5,342 bases of DNA from Chitinophagaceae bacterium (GTDB taxonomy: Bacteria; Bacteroidota; Bacteroidia; Chitinophagales; Chitinophagaceae): contig CANHUK010000160.1 in assembly GCA_947463755.1 (NCBI GenBank), positions 1 to 5,342 on the forward strand, read 5' to 3'. This document shows, one piece after another, positions 1-5,342 of this stretch (positions are counted from its first letter, which is position 1; the number at the start of each line of letters is the position of its first letter). A model generated the notes under the pieces. It did no database searches. It saw only the letters and a list, made by a program, of their open reading frames with translations, and was not told the origin of the DNA. The translations under genes were made by a program, and so were the position numbers.

Positions 1-1
1 C

Positions 2-1021
2 GATAAGTTCAATGTGCCCGATCTCAAACCCATCATCGGAGCCTCCACCACGATCGGAAAGGTCGTAAAGCAAGGAGACTATGTCGTGTATGAATCCACT
101 GTATATCCTGGATGCACAGAGGAGGACTGCCTCCCGGTCATTGAGGAGATCTCTGGCCTGAAGATGGGTGTTGACTTCAAGCTCGGCTATTCCCCCGAAA
201 GGATCAACCCGGGTGATAAGAAAAATACCCTGCGCTCTGTTGTCAAGATCGTATCCGGTTCCGATGCGGAGGCACTGGATGAAATAGCCAAAACCTATGA
301 GGTGGTTGTGGATGCCGGTGTGCATCGGGCCTCCAGTATTAAGGTTGCCGAGGCAGCCAAGATCGTAGAGAATACCCAGCGCGATCTCAATATCGCCCTC
401 ATGAACGAGCTGTCCATGATCTTTGACCGGATGCATATCAACACCTATGATGTGCTCGAGGCTGCCGGAACTAAGTGGAACTTTCTAAAATTCTCTCCGG
501 GACTTGTCGGCGGACACTGCATAGGCGTGGATCCATACTATCTGACCCATAAGGCCGAGGCCCTGGGCTACGACGCCAAGGTCATCGCCGCCTCCCGGTT
601 CATCAACGACAATATGGCCCGCAACGTGGCCAGAAAGGTGATCCAGCATGTTTTGCGCAACACGCCGGATGTCAACAACGCCCGGGTACTCGTGAAGGGG
701 GTCACCTTTAAGGAGGATGTGAGCGATATCCGGAACTCCAAGATCATCGACACCGTCAAGGAGATACAAGCCTTCAACATCAAGGTGGACGTGGTGGATC
801 CCTTCGCGGAACCTGAAGAAGTGCATGAGGAATATGGACTCGAACTCGCATCCGGCACCGGCCGCGACTACGATGCCGTGCTCATCGCTACGGCACACGA
901 ACCATACCGGAACCTCGCCCCGCAGGATCTCTATGATCTCACGAGGCCTTCCGGTCTGATTGCAGACCTGAAGGGGCTCTTCAAGGGAAGGATCACCGAA
1001 CGCGACTACTGGAGTCTCTGA
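2..1021 (+). CDS. UDP-N-acetyl-D-hexosamine dehydrogenase (nucleotide sugar dehydrogenase, TviB/WbpO-like), 5'-truncated by window edge
   Basis: This enzyme oxidises C6 of a UDP-N-acetylhexosamine (UDP-GlcNAc or UDP-GalNAc) with NAD to the uronic acid, in the cytoplasm, for surface polysaccharide synthesis. The frame is open from base 2 and shows 339 codons. The family is usually about 425 residues, so roughly 85-90 residues, including the N-terminal GxGxxG NAD-binding loop, lie outside the window. The GTG at 14 is internal (a VPDL segment), not a start. Visible landmarks are YESTVYPGCTEED (about bases 89-127), GYSPERINPGD, the central helix AAKIVENTQRDLNIA, and GGHCIGVDPYYL with the catalytic cysteine codon at 518-520. 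The C-terminal UDP-binding domain carries GVTFKEDVSDIRNSK. YESTVYPG and TKWNF with GGHCIGVDPYYLTHKA point to the N-acetylhexosamine group (TviB, WbpO) rather than UDP-glucose dehydrogenase. The GlcNAc versus GalNAc choice cannot be read from sequence. It lies 21 bases before rmlB, probably in the same operon. Confidence 0.93.
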   Translation, partial: DKFNVPDLKPIIGASTTIGKVVKQGDYVVYESTVYPGCTEEDCLPVIEEISGLKMGVDFKLGYSPERINPGDKKNTLRSVVKIVSGSDAEALDEIAKTYEVVVDAGVHRASSIKVAEAAKIVENTQRDLNIALMNELSMIFDRMHINTYDVLEAAGTKWNFLKFSPGLVGGHCIGVDPYYLTHKAEALGYDAKVIAASRFINDNMARNVARKVIQHVLRNTPDVNNARVLVKGVTFKEDVSDIRNSKIIDTVKEIQAFNIKVDVVDPFAEPEEVHEEYGLELASGTGRDYDAVLIATAHEPYRNLAPQDLYDLTRPSGLIADLKGLFKGRITERDYWSL

Positions 1022-1042
1022 CAACCCCATAAAAAGACTGCC

Positions 1043-2095
1043 ATGCCACGCACCATCCTGATCACCGGCGGCTCCGGATTCATCGGGTCGCACGTCGTAC
1101 GCAGATTCATACGCCGGCATCCGGACGATCTCATCCTGAACCTCGATGCCCTGACCTATGCGGGCAATCCGGAAAATCTCCGGGATGTGGAGCAGGCGCA
1201 CAACTACCGGTTCATCAAGGCGGATATCACCGATGATGCCCGTATCGACGAGGTCTTCGCATCTTACAGCATTGATGCAGTGATCCATCTCGCGGCAGAG
1301 AGCCATGTGGACCGGTCGATCATGGACCCAATGTCTTTCATTCGTACCAATGTCCTCGGCACCGGAGTGCTGCTCAATGCCGCCCGCGTACACTGGAAGG
1401 ACCTCACCGGCAAACGATTCTATCATGTGTCTACCGATGAGGTGTACGGAAGCCTTGGGGATACAGGTCTTTTTACCGAAGAAACCCCATACGACCCCCG
1501 GTCGCCTTACTCCGCATCGAAGGCCTCAAGTGACCACCTCGTGAGGGCCTACCACCATACTTATGGTCTGCCGGTCGTCATTTCCAACTGCTCGAACAAC
1601 TATGGTTCTCATCAGTTTCCGGAAAAGCTGATCCCGCTCATGATCAACAATATCCTGCACCGCAAGCCGCTCCCTGTTTACGGTCAGGGACTGAACGTGC
1701 GCGACTGGCTCTGGGTGGAAGACCATGCCGCCGCCATCGATACGGTATTCCATGATGGCATTGACGGGGAAACCTACAACATTGGAGGTTTCAACGAATG
1801 GCGGAATATAGACCTGGTGCATCTGCTCTGCGGCATCATGGACCGCAAACTGGGCCGAACGGCAGGGGATTCTGCCTCCCTGATCACATATGTCAAGGAC
1901 AGGGCCGGCCATGATGCCCGCTATGCCATCGATGCAACGAAGATCGAAAGGGAACTTGGCTGGAGGCCTTCACTCCAGTTCGAGGAAGGATTGGAAAAGA
2001 CCGTTGACTGGTATCTGGCCAATCCGGAATGGATCGAACACATCACCTCCGGCAGCTATCTCGACTATTACCGGGATCAGTATGTGACCCGATAA
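1043..2095 (+). CDS. rmlB: dTDP-glucose 4,6-dehydratase
   Basis: The second enzyme of dTDP-L-rhamnose synthesis, it converts dTDP-glucose to dTDP-4-keto-6-deoxyglucose using tightly bound NAD. The 350-residue length is normal for RmlB. It is an extended short-chain dehydrogenase: the NAD-binding GGSGFIGSH is at residues 9-17, DI at 61-62, and LAAESHVDRS at 83-92. The catalytic TDE triad is at 131-133 within HVSTDEVYGS, and the YxxxK pair is Y156/K160 in YSASKASSDHL. SNCSNNYG (181-188), the sugar-nucleotide segment NVRDWLWVEDH (218-228) and RAGHDARYAID (287-297) are further RmlB signatures. The ATG at 1043 gives the N-terminus expected for the fold (MPRTILITGG), and an A-rich stretch, not a Shine-Dalgarno, precedes it. 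It sits 21 bases after the dehydrogenase and 14 bases before rmlC. The alternative symbol is rfbB. The acidic catalytic pair and the length argue against related 4-epimerases. Confidence 0.97.
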   Translation: MPRTILITGGSGFIGSHVVRRFIRRHPDDLILNLDALTYAGNPENLRDVEQAHNYRFIKADITDDARIDEVFASYSIDAVIHLAAESHVDRSIMDPMSFIRTNVLGTGVLLNAARVHWKDLTGKRFYHVSTDEVYGSLGDTGLFTEETPYDPRSPYSASKASSDHLVRAYHHTYGLPVVISNCSNNYGSHQFPEKLIPLMINNILHRKPLPVYGQGLNVRDWLWVEDHAAAIDTVFHDGIDGETYNIGGFNEWRNIDLVHLLCGIMDRKLGRTAGDSASLITYVKDRAGHDARYAIDATKIERELGWRPSLQFEEGLEKTVDWYLANPEWIEHITSGSYLDYYRDQYVTR

Positions 2096-2109
2096 CATCC
2101 TTGTTGATT

Positions 2110-2670
2110 ATGACCGTCCTCCAGACAGATATTCCCGGCGTACTGCTCATTAAGCCATCCATCTTCAGGGATGACCGGGGGGCATTCCTCGAAAGTTTCA
2201 GCGCCCGCAGATATCAGGATCATGGTATCACCCGGGATTGGGTGCAGGACAACCTCTCCACCTCCGTCCGGGGCGTCATCCGCGGACTGCACTACCAGCG
2301 TCCGCCCTTCGCCCAGACCAAGATCGTACAGGTGATCCGGGGACGGATACTCGATGTAGTCGTGGACATCCGGCGGGGCTCACCTACCTACGGCAGACAT
2401 GTTGCCGTGGAACTGGACAGTGAAGAACGGACACAGATCCTGGTACCCCATGGATTTGCCCACGGGTTCGCTGTGCTGAGTCCTTTCGCCGACGTGATGT
2501 ACAAAACAGATAATTACTACAGTCGCGACCACGAAGCCGGACTTCGGTATGATGATCCGGACCTGGCCATCGACTGGCACATACCGCCAGGAGAAGCCAT
2601 CCTCTCGCCGAAGGATGTGGAATTGGCCAGCCTGAAAGATATCCACTCAGATTTCGAATATCAACCCTGA
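2110..2670 (+). CDS. rmlC: dTDP-4-dehydrorhamnose 3,5-epimerase
   Basis: The third rhamnose-pathway enzyme, it epimerises C3 and C5 of dTDP-4-keto-6-deoxyglucose. It is a cofactor-free cupin (jelly roll), normally a dimer. From the ATG at 2110 the protein has 186 residues, the usual RmlC length. The frame is open upstream to 2029, but that would add 27 unrelated residues and overlap the end of rmlB, so 2110 is preferred; MTVLQTDIPGV is a typical RmlC N-terminus. Visible signatures are RGLHYQ with catalytic base H61, K71 in TKIVQVIRG, VVDIRRGSPTYG (84-95), VPHGFAHGFAVLS (112-124) and YKTDNYYS (131-138), which carries the candidate catalytic tyrosine. D169 in LSPKD matches the aspartate that pairs with the catalytic histidine in characterised RmlC proteins. 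The key residues all appear present. The alternative symbol is rfbC. The ORF ends 5 bases before rmlD, so translational coupling is plausible. Confidence 0.96.
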   Translation: MTVLQTDIPGVLLIKPSIFRDDRGAFLESFSARRYQDHGITRDWVQDNLSTSVRGVIRGLHYQRPPFAQTKIVQVIRGRILDVVVDIRRGSPTYGRHVAVELDSEERTQILVPHGFAHGFAVLSPFADVMYKTDNYYSRDHEAGLRYDDPDLAIDWHIPPGEAILSPKDVELASLKDIHSDFEYQP

Positions 2671-2675
2671 ATCGA

Positions 2676-3536
2676 ATGAAGATCCTCGTCACCGGAGCCA
2701 ACGGACAACTGGGTAAGGCCCTGCGACAGCTGGAGGAAAGATATCCTCAACACAGTTTCCGTTTTTTGTCCCGGGAGGACCTACCGATCCATCATTTCGA
2801 ACTGGTCCGCAATTTCTTCAAAGCGGATACGCCGGACGTGTGCATCAATGCAGCGGCTTATACGGCCGTTGACCGGGCCGAGACCGAACGGGAACTGGCT
2901 TTTCAGGTCAATGCCGAGGCCGTAGGTGTGCTCGCCGCCGTATGCCGGGCACATGGTACCCGGTTCATTCACGTTTCTACCGACTACGTTTTCAATGGTT
3001 CATCCGACAGACCTTACAGGGAGGATGACCCCACTGGCCCCCTGACGGTCTATGGCGAGTCGAAACTGGAAGGCGAGCGGCAGGCCATGGAACTGAATCC
3101 CGACAGTATCATCATCCGCACCTCCTGGGTATATCACGAAACCGGAAAGAACTTTGTGAAGACCATCATTCGGCTCCTGCGGGAGAAACCATACATCGGG
3201 GTGGTCAACGACCAGATCGGTGCGCCAACCTATGCAGGTGACCTCGCAGCATGCATCATGAAAGTGGCGGAGGCGGAAAAGTCTGTCCCGGGCATCTATC
3301 ATTTCAGTAACCAGGGGGAGATCTCATGGTACGACTTTGCCGTGGAGATCGCCCGTCTGATCGGGTCGACCACGGAGGTCCGGGCCATCTCGACCCCGGA
3401 ATTCATCACCCCCGCCCAGCGGCCCGCTTACAGCGTACTTGATAAGCGGAAGATCGTCGAAACATACGGGATCGAACTCAGATCCTGGCAGCGATCCCTC
3501 GAACATTGTATCAGGGCCATCGACCAGGCCCATTGA
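2676..3536 (+). CDS. rmlD: dTDP-4-dehydrorhamnose reductase
   Basis: It catalyses the last rhamnose step, NAD(P)H-dependent reduction of dTDP-4-keto-L-rhamnose to dTDP-L-rhamnose. The 286 residues match the family norm. The Rossmann loop GANGQLG is at residues 7-13, followed by INAAAYTAVDRAE (57-69), which is highly characteristic of RmlD. The active site shows T102 and D103 in VSTDYVFNG and the YxxxK pair Y126/K130 in YGESKLEGE. RTSWVY (148-153), QIGAPTYAGDLA (180-191) and RPAYSVLDKRK (249-259) are other RmlD landmarks. The ATG at 2676 gives the canonical MKILVTGANG start, 5 bases after the rmlC stop, with no Shine-Dalgarno. It is the last gene of the sugar block: an 80-base gap containing a new promoter follows. 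The alternative symbol is rfbD. Confidence 0.96.
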   Translation: MKILVTGANGQLGKALRQLEERYPQHSFRFLSREDLPIHHFELVRNFFKADTPDVCINAAAYTAVDRAETERELAFQVNAEAVGVLAAVCRAHGTRFIHVSTDYVFNGSSDRPYREDDPTGPLTVYGESKLEGERQAMELNPDSIIIRTSWVYHETGKNFVKTIIRLLREKPYIGVVNDQIGAPTYAGDLAACIMKVAEAEKSVPGIYHFSNQGEISWYDFAVEIARLIGSTTEVRAISTPEFITPAQRPAYSVLDKRKIVETYGIELRSWQRSLEHCIRAIDQAH

Positions 3537-3593
3537 TATCATGACGACCAGGATCTTCCAGGGGTTGCATCCTGATATTGCGGCGGCAGGGTG

Positions 3594-3601
3594 TATCTTT
3601 G
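3594..3601 (+). promoter_or_regulatory. Bacteroidota-type -7 promoter element for the osmC gene
   Basis: TATCTTTG matches the Bacteroidota sigma-A -7 consensus TAnnTTTG at every fixed base. It lies in the 80-base gap after rmlD, 15 bases before the ATG at 3617. The -33 partner is not ideal: a TTG at 3565-3567 is 26 bases upstream of the element, longer than the usual 17-23, and the TTG at 3578-3580 is only 13 bases away. Transcription would start near 3606-3608, leaving a leader of about 10 bases. No other perfect match was noticed in front of a gene in this window. Confidence 0.6.
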
Positions 3602-3616
3602 CAGAAATTTCACGTT

Positions 3617-4057
3617 ATGCCCTTGCTGACAGCCGCGCTGACTGACCCTGACTATGGATTCGATGTCGCAGATCAATCGGGGCATACCCTCCGCCTCGAC
3701 ATTCCCGTGGATCAGGGAGGTGGAGGTACCGGTTTCAGACCGATGCAGATCCTGCTGGCAGGACTGTGCGGATGTAGCGGTGTCGACATCGTGAGCATCC
3801 TCAAAAAACAGAAGCAGACCCTCGAAGGACTTCAGATCCATGTGGACGGATCGCGCGAACAGGGCAAGGACATCGCCTTGTGGGAAGATATCCGGCTTGA
3901 ATTCCGACTGACAGGTGCTATCGAACCCTCCAAGGGTCATCGCGCCGTAGCCTTGTCGATCGACAAATATTGTTCCGTAGCCGAAACCCTGCGCCGCGCC
4001 GGCGCCCGCATCTCCTGGGAGGTTTACGTCAATGATGTAAAGGTGGAGAACGCCTGA
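3617..4057 (+). CDS. OsmC family protein (YhfA-like subfamily)
   Basis: This is a small cytoplasmic protein of the OsmC/Ohr superfamily, whose studied members (OsmC, Ohr) reduce organic hydroperoxides through a cysteine pair. From the ATG at 3617 it has 146 residues, normal for the family. The first conserved cysteine is C53 within LCGCSGVDIVSIL (50-62), with an extra cysteine at C51. The second is C119 in KYCSVAETL (117-125). The GCSxxDVVSIL and KYCSVA forms resemble E. coli YhfA, whose function is not established, more than OsmC or Ohr, so peroxidase activity is only possible. A TTG at 3578 would extend the frame by 13 residues, but the promoter element lies inside that extension, so 3617 is chosen. 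No Shine-Dalgarno is present. It starts a new transcription unit and is followed 44 bases later by metZ, suggesting a thiol or sulfur link (inference). Confidence 0.9.
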   Translation: MPLLTAALTDPDYGFDVADQSGHTLRLDIPVDQGGGGTGFRPMQILLAGLCGCSGVDIVSILKKQKQTLEGLQIHVDGSREQGKDIALWEDIRLEFRLTGAIEPSKGHRAVALSIDKYCSVAETLRRAGARISWEVYVNDVKVENA

Positions 4058-4101
4058 CCCTCTGATCATCCGCATCACAACAGTCTCAATCTTTCAAGCA
4101 T

Positions 4102-5277
4102 ATGACCAGACACCCTGAAACGGACGCCGTGCGCATCCAGACGGAGCGGACGGCCCAGAAGGAACATTCCACTCCGCTATTCCTCACCAGCAGTTTCGTT
4201 TACGACTCCGCTGAAGACATGGCGGCTGCCTTTGCCGACGATACCCTGGATGTAAATATCTATTCCCGCTTCAAGAATCCCAGCGTTGATGAGTTCATTG
4301 AAAAGATCTGCGTACTCGAGGGCGCGGAGGAGGGAGTGGCTACTGCCACAGGAATGGCTGCCGTATTCTCCACCTTCATGACCTTTCTCTCAAAGGGTGA
4401 TCATATCATTTCGGCATCCGCTGTGTTCGGATCTACGCATGCCATTCTGACCAAATATCTGCCGAAATGGGGGATATCCTATTCCTATTTCGACATGAAT
4501 GAGCCGACTTCCGTGGAGGAACTTTTCCGGCCGGAGACGAAGATGCTATACGTCGAAACCCCATCCAATCCCGGCCTGGACATCATCGACCTGAAGTATC
4601 TGGCAGACCTCTGTCATGCCCGCAATGTGCTCCTGGTGGTCGACAACTGCTTCGCCACCCCGGCCGTGCAGCAACCGATCGCCTGGGGTGCAGACCTGGT
4701 GATCCACTCGGCCACCAAATTCATGGACGGCCAGGGCCGTGTGCTCGGGGGCGTGGTTGTCGGCCGAAAGGAACTCATTCATCCGCTGTATCTGTTCATC
4801 CGGAATACCGGGCCCTCCATGAGCCCCTTCAATGCGTGGATCCTGAGTAAAAGCCTGGAGACCCTCTTCATCCGGATGGATCGTCATGCCGACAGCGCCT
4901 TTAAGCTGGCCACCGCGCTGCAGGGACATCCCGCCCTCAGCGGCGTGAAATATCCCTTCCTGCCTGATCATCCCCAATATGAGATCGCCAGGCGCCAGAT
5001 GCGCAATGGTGGTGGCATCGTCACCTTTGAACTGAAAGGTGGACTGCCCGCCGGCAGGAAATTCCTGAACAGTCTGAAGATGCTGTCCATGACCAATAAC
5101 CTGGGAGACAGCCGCAGCATTGCCTCCCATCCTGCCAGCACTACGCACTCCAAACTCACCGAAGAAGAAAGACAGGCCGTGGGCATCACCCCAGGTTTGA
5201 TCCGCATTTCCGTTGGACTGGAACACCCCGATGACATCCTCAGCGATATCCTGCAGGCCCTGCAGACCGAACAATAG
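4102..5277 (+). CDS. metZ: PLP-dependent trans-sulfuration family enzyme, probable O-succinylhomoserine sulfhydrylase
   Basis: It probably joins sulfide to an activated homoserine ester to form homocysteine, the direct sulfhydrylation route to methionine, in the cytoplasm. The 391 residues fit the Cys/Met metabolism PLP family (fold type I). The PLP lysine is K206 in HSATKFMDGQGR. D181 in VVDNCFATP contacts the pyridine nitrogen. Y54 and R56 in IYSRFKNPS are the phosphate-binding pair supplied by the neighbouring subunit. VETPSNPG is at 151-158 and the substrate-carboxylate arginine is R369 in GLIRISVGLEHPDDI. The DGQGRVLGG segment after the lysine and VFGST (108-112), with F109 where cystathionine enzymes have tyrosine, favour MetZ over cystathionine gamma-synthase or methionine gamma-lyase. 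Succinyl versus acetyl ester preference cannot be decided. The ATG at 4102 lacks a Shine-Dalgarno. It is likely cotranscribed with the osmC-like gene, and the next ORF begins 5 bases downstream. Confidence 0.9.
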   Translation: MTRHPETDAVRIQTERTAQKEHSTPLFLTSSFVYDSAEDMAAAFADDTLDVNIYSRFKNPSVDEFIEKICVLEGAEEGVATATGMAAVFSTFMTFLSKGDHIISASAVFGSTHAILTKYLPKWGISYSYFDMNEPTSVEELFRPETKMLYVETPSNPGLDIIDLKYLADLCHARNVLLVVDNCFATPAVQQPIAWGADLVIHSATKFMDGQGRVLGGVVVGRKELIHPLYLFIRNTGPSMSPFNAWILSKSLETLFIRMDRHADSAFKLATALQGHPALSGVKYPFLPDHPQYEIARRQMRNGGGIVTFELKGGLPAGRKFLNSLKMLSMTNNLGDSRSIASHPASTTHSKLTEEERQAVGITPGLIRISVGLEHPDDILSDILQALQTEQ

Positions 5278-5282
5278 ATCAG

Positions 5283-5342
5283 ATGACACCCTCGCTTGAC
5301 ATACTTGCCTTCAAACGATCCTTCATCGCCGCATTTGACCGC
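5283..5342 (+). CDS. Start of an unidentified gene, cut by the right window edge
   Basis: An ATG at 5283, 5 bases after the metZ stop, opens a frame that runs uninterrupted to the window end (20 codons, beginning MTPSLDILAF and ending in AAFDR). The tight spacing, the same strand and the absence of any terminator after metZ make a cotranscribed gene likely. Twenty residues are too few to assign a family. No Shine-Dalgarno is visible, as with the other genes here. It could also be a chance open stretch, and I do not propose a function. Confidence 0.5.
   Translation, partial: MTPSLDILAFKRSFIAAFDR

Noticed and set aside
485..1426. A 313-codon open frame on the - strand spanning the dehydrogenase C-terminus and the rmlB N-terminus.
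   Set aside because: It runs antisense through two clearly conserved genes, across their boundary, and its product has no recognisable motifs. Long antisense frames are expected opposite GC-rich coding sequence.
2029..2109. A 27-residue upstream extension of RmlC overlapping the rmlB 3' end.
   Set aside because: The extra residues do not resemble an RmlC N-terminus, and the ATG at 2110 gives the expected 186-residue protein.
3534..3541. The perfect 8-bp palindrome TGATATCA at the rmlD stop codon.
   Set aside because: It is too short to be significant, no second copy was seen near other genes, and it partly consists of the stop codon.
3549..3574. An inverted repeat CAGGAT...ATCCTG with a 14-base loop in the rmlD-osmC gap, considered as a terminator or operator.
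   Set aside because: The stem is only 6 bp, the loop is long and no T-run follows the second arm. A match this short is expected by chance, and it overlaps the likely -33 region.
3578..3616. A 13-residue N-terminal extension of the osmC-like protein from a TTG start.
   Set aside because: The -7 promoter element lies inside this stretch, and the ATG at 3617 already gives a normal family length.
3539..4078. A 179-codon - strand frame covering the whole osmC-like gene.
   Set aside because: The + strand product has both family cysteines and a promoter, while the antisense product shows no family motif.
4085..4101. A possible promoter (AATCTTTC) just before metZ.
   Set aside because: It misses two of the six fixed bases of TAnnTTTG and would leave almost no leader. 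Read-through from the osmC promoter is simpler.
4546..5289. A 247-codon - strand open frame opposite the second half of metZ.
   Set aside because: It is fully explained as a shadow of metZ; the product is rich in Gly, His and Gln with no domain signature.

Overview
The window (about 55% GC by eye on sampled lines) looks like a chromosomal segment from a moderately GC-rich member of the Bacteroidota. Two signs support this. A textbook Bacteroidota -7 promoter element (TATCTTTG) lies just upstream of one gene. None of the six visible start codons is preceded by a Shine-Dalgarno sequence. The protein sequences fit this but do not fix a genus.

Region 1 (bases 1-3536) is a nucleotide-sugar block on the + strand. 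A UDP-N-acetylhexosamine dehydrogenase, cut by the left edge, is followed by rmlB, rmlC and rmlD with gaps of 21, 14 and 5 bases, so all four are probably cotranscribed. RmlB, RmlC and RmlD convert dTDP-glucose to dTDP-L-rhamnose. The dehydrogenase makes a UDP-N-acetylhexosaminuronic acid. Together they supply precursors for a surface polysaccharide (O-antigen, capsule or exopolysaccharide). The first rhamnose-pathway gene, rmlA, and any glycosyltransferases are not in the window.

Region 2 (bases 3537-5342) is a second + strand group. After an 80-base gap holding the promoter come a YhfA-type OsmC-family protein, a PLP-dependent O-succinylhomoserine sulfhydrylase-like enzyme (MetZ), and the first 20 codons of another gene starting 5 bases after metZ. 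The theme is sulfur and thiol chemistry: homocysteine synthesis beside a cysteine-based redox protein.

Coding density is nearly complete and the longest gap is 80 bases. I see no RNA genes, mobile elements, CRISPR arrays or extended repeats. Nothing here looks like an undescribed system. The most useful observations are the promoter that fixes the osmC start, the absence of rmlA, and the osmC-metZ pairing.
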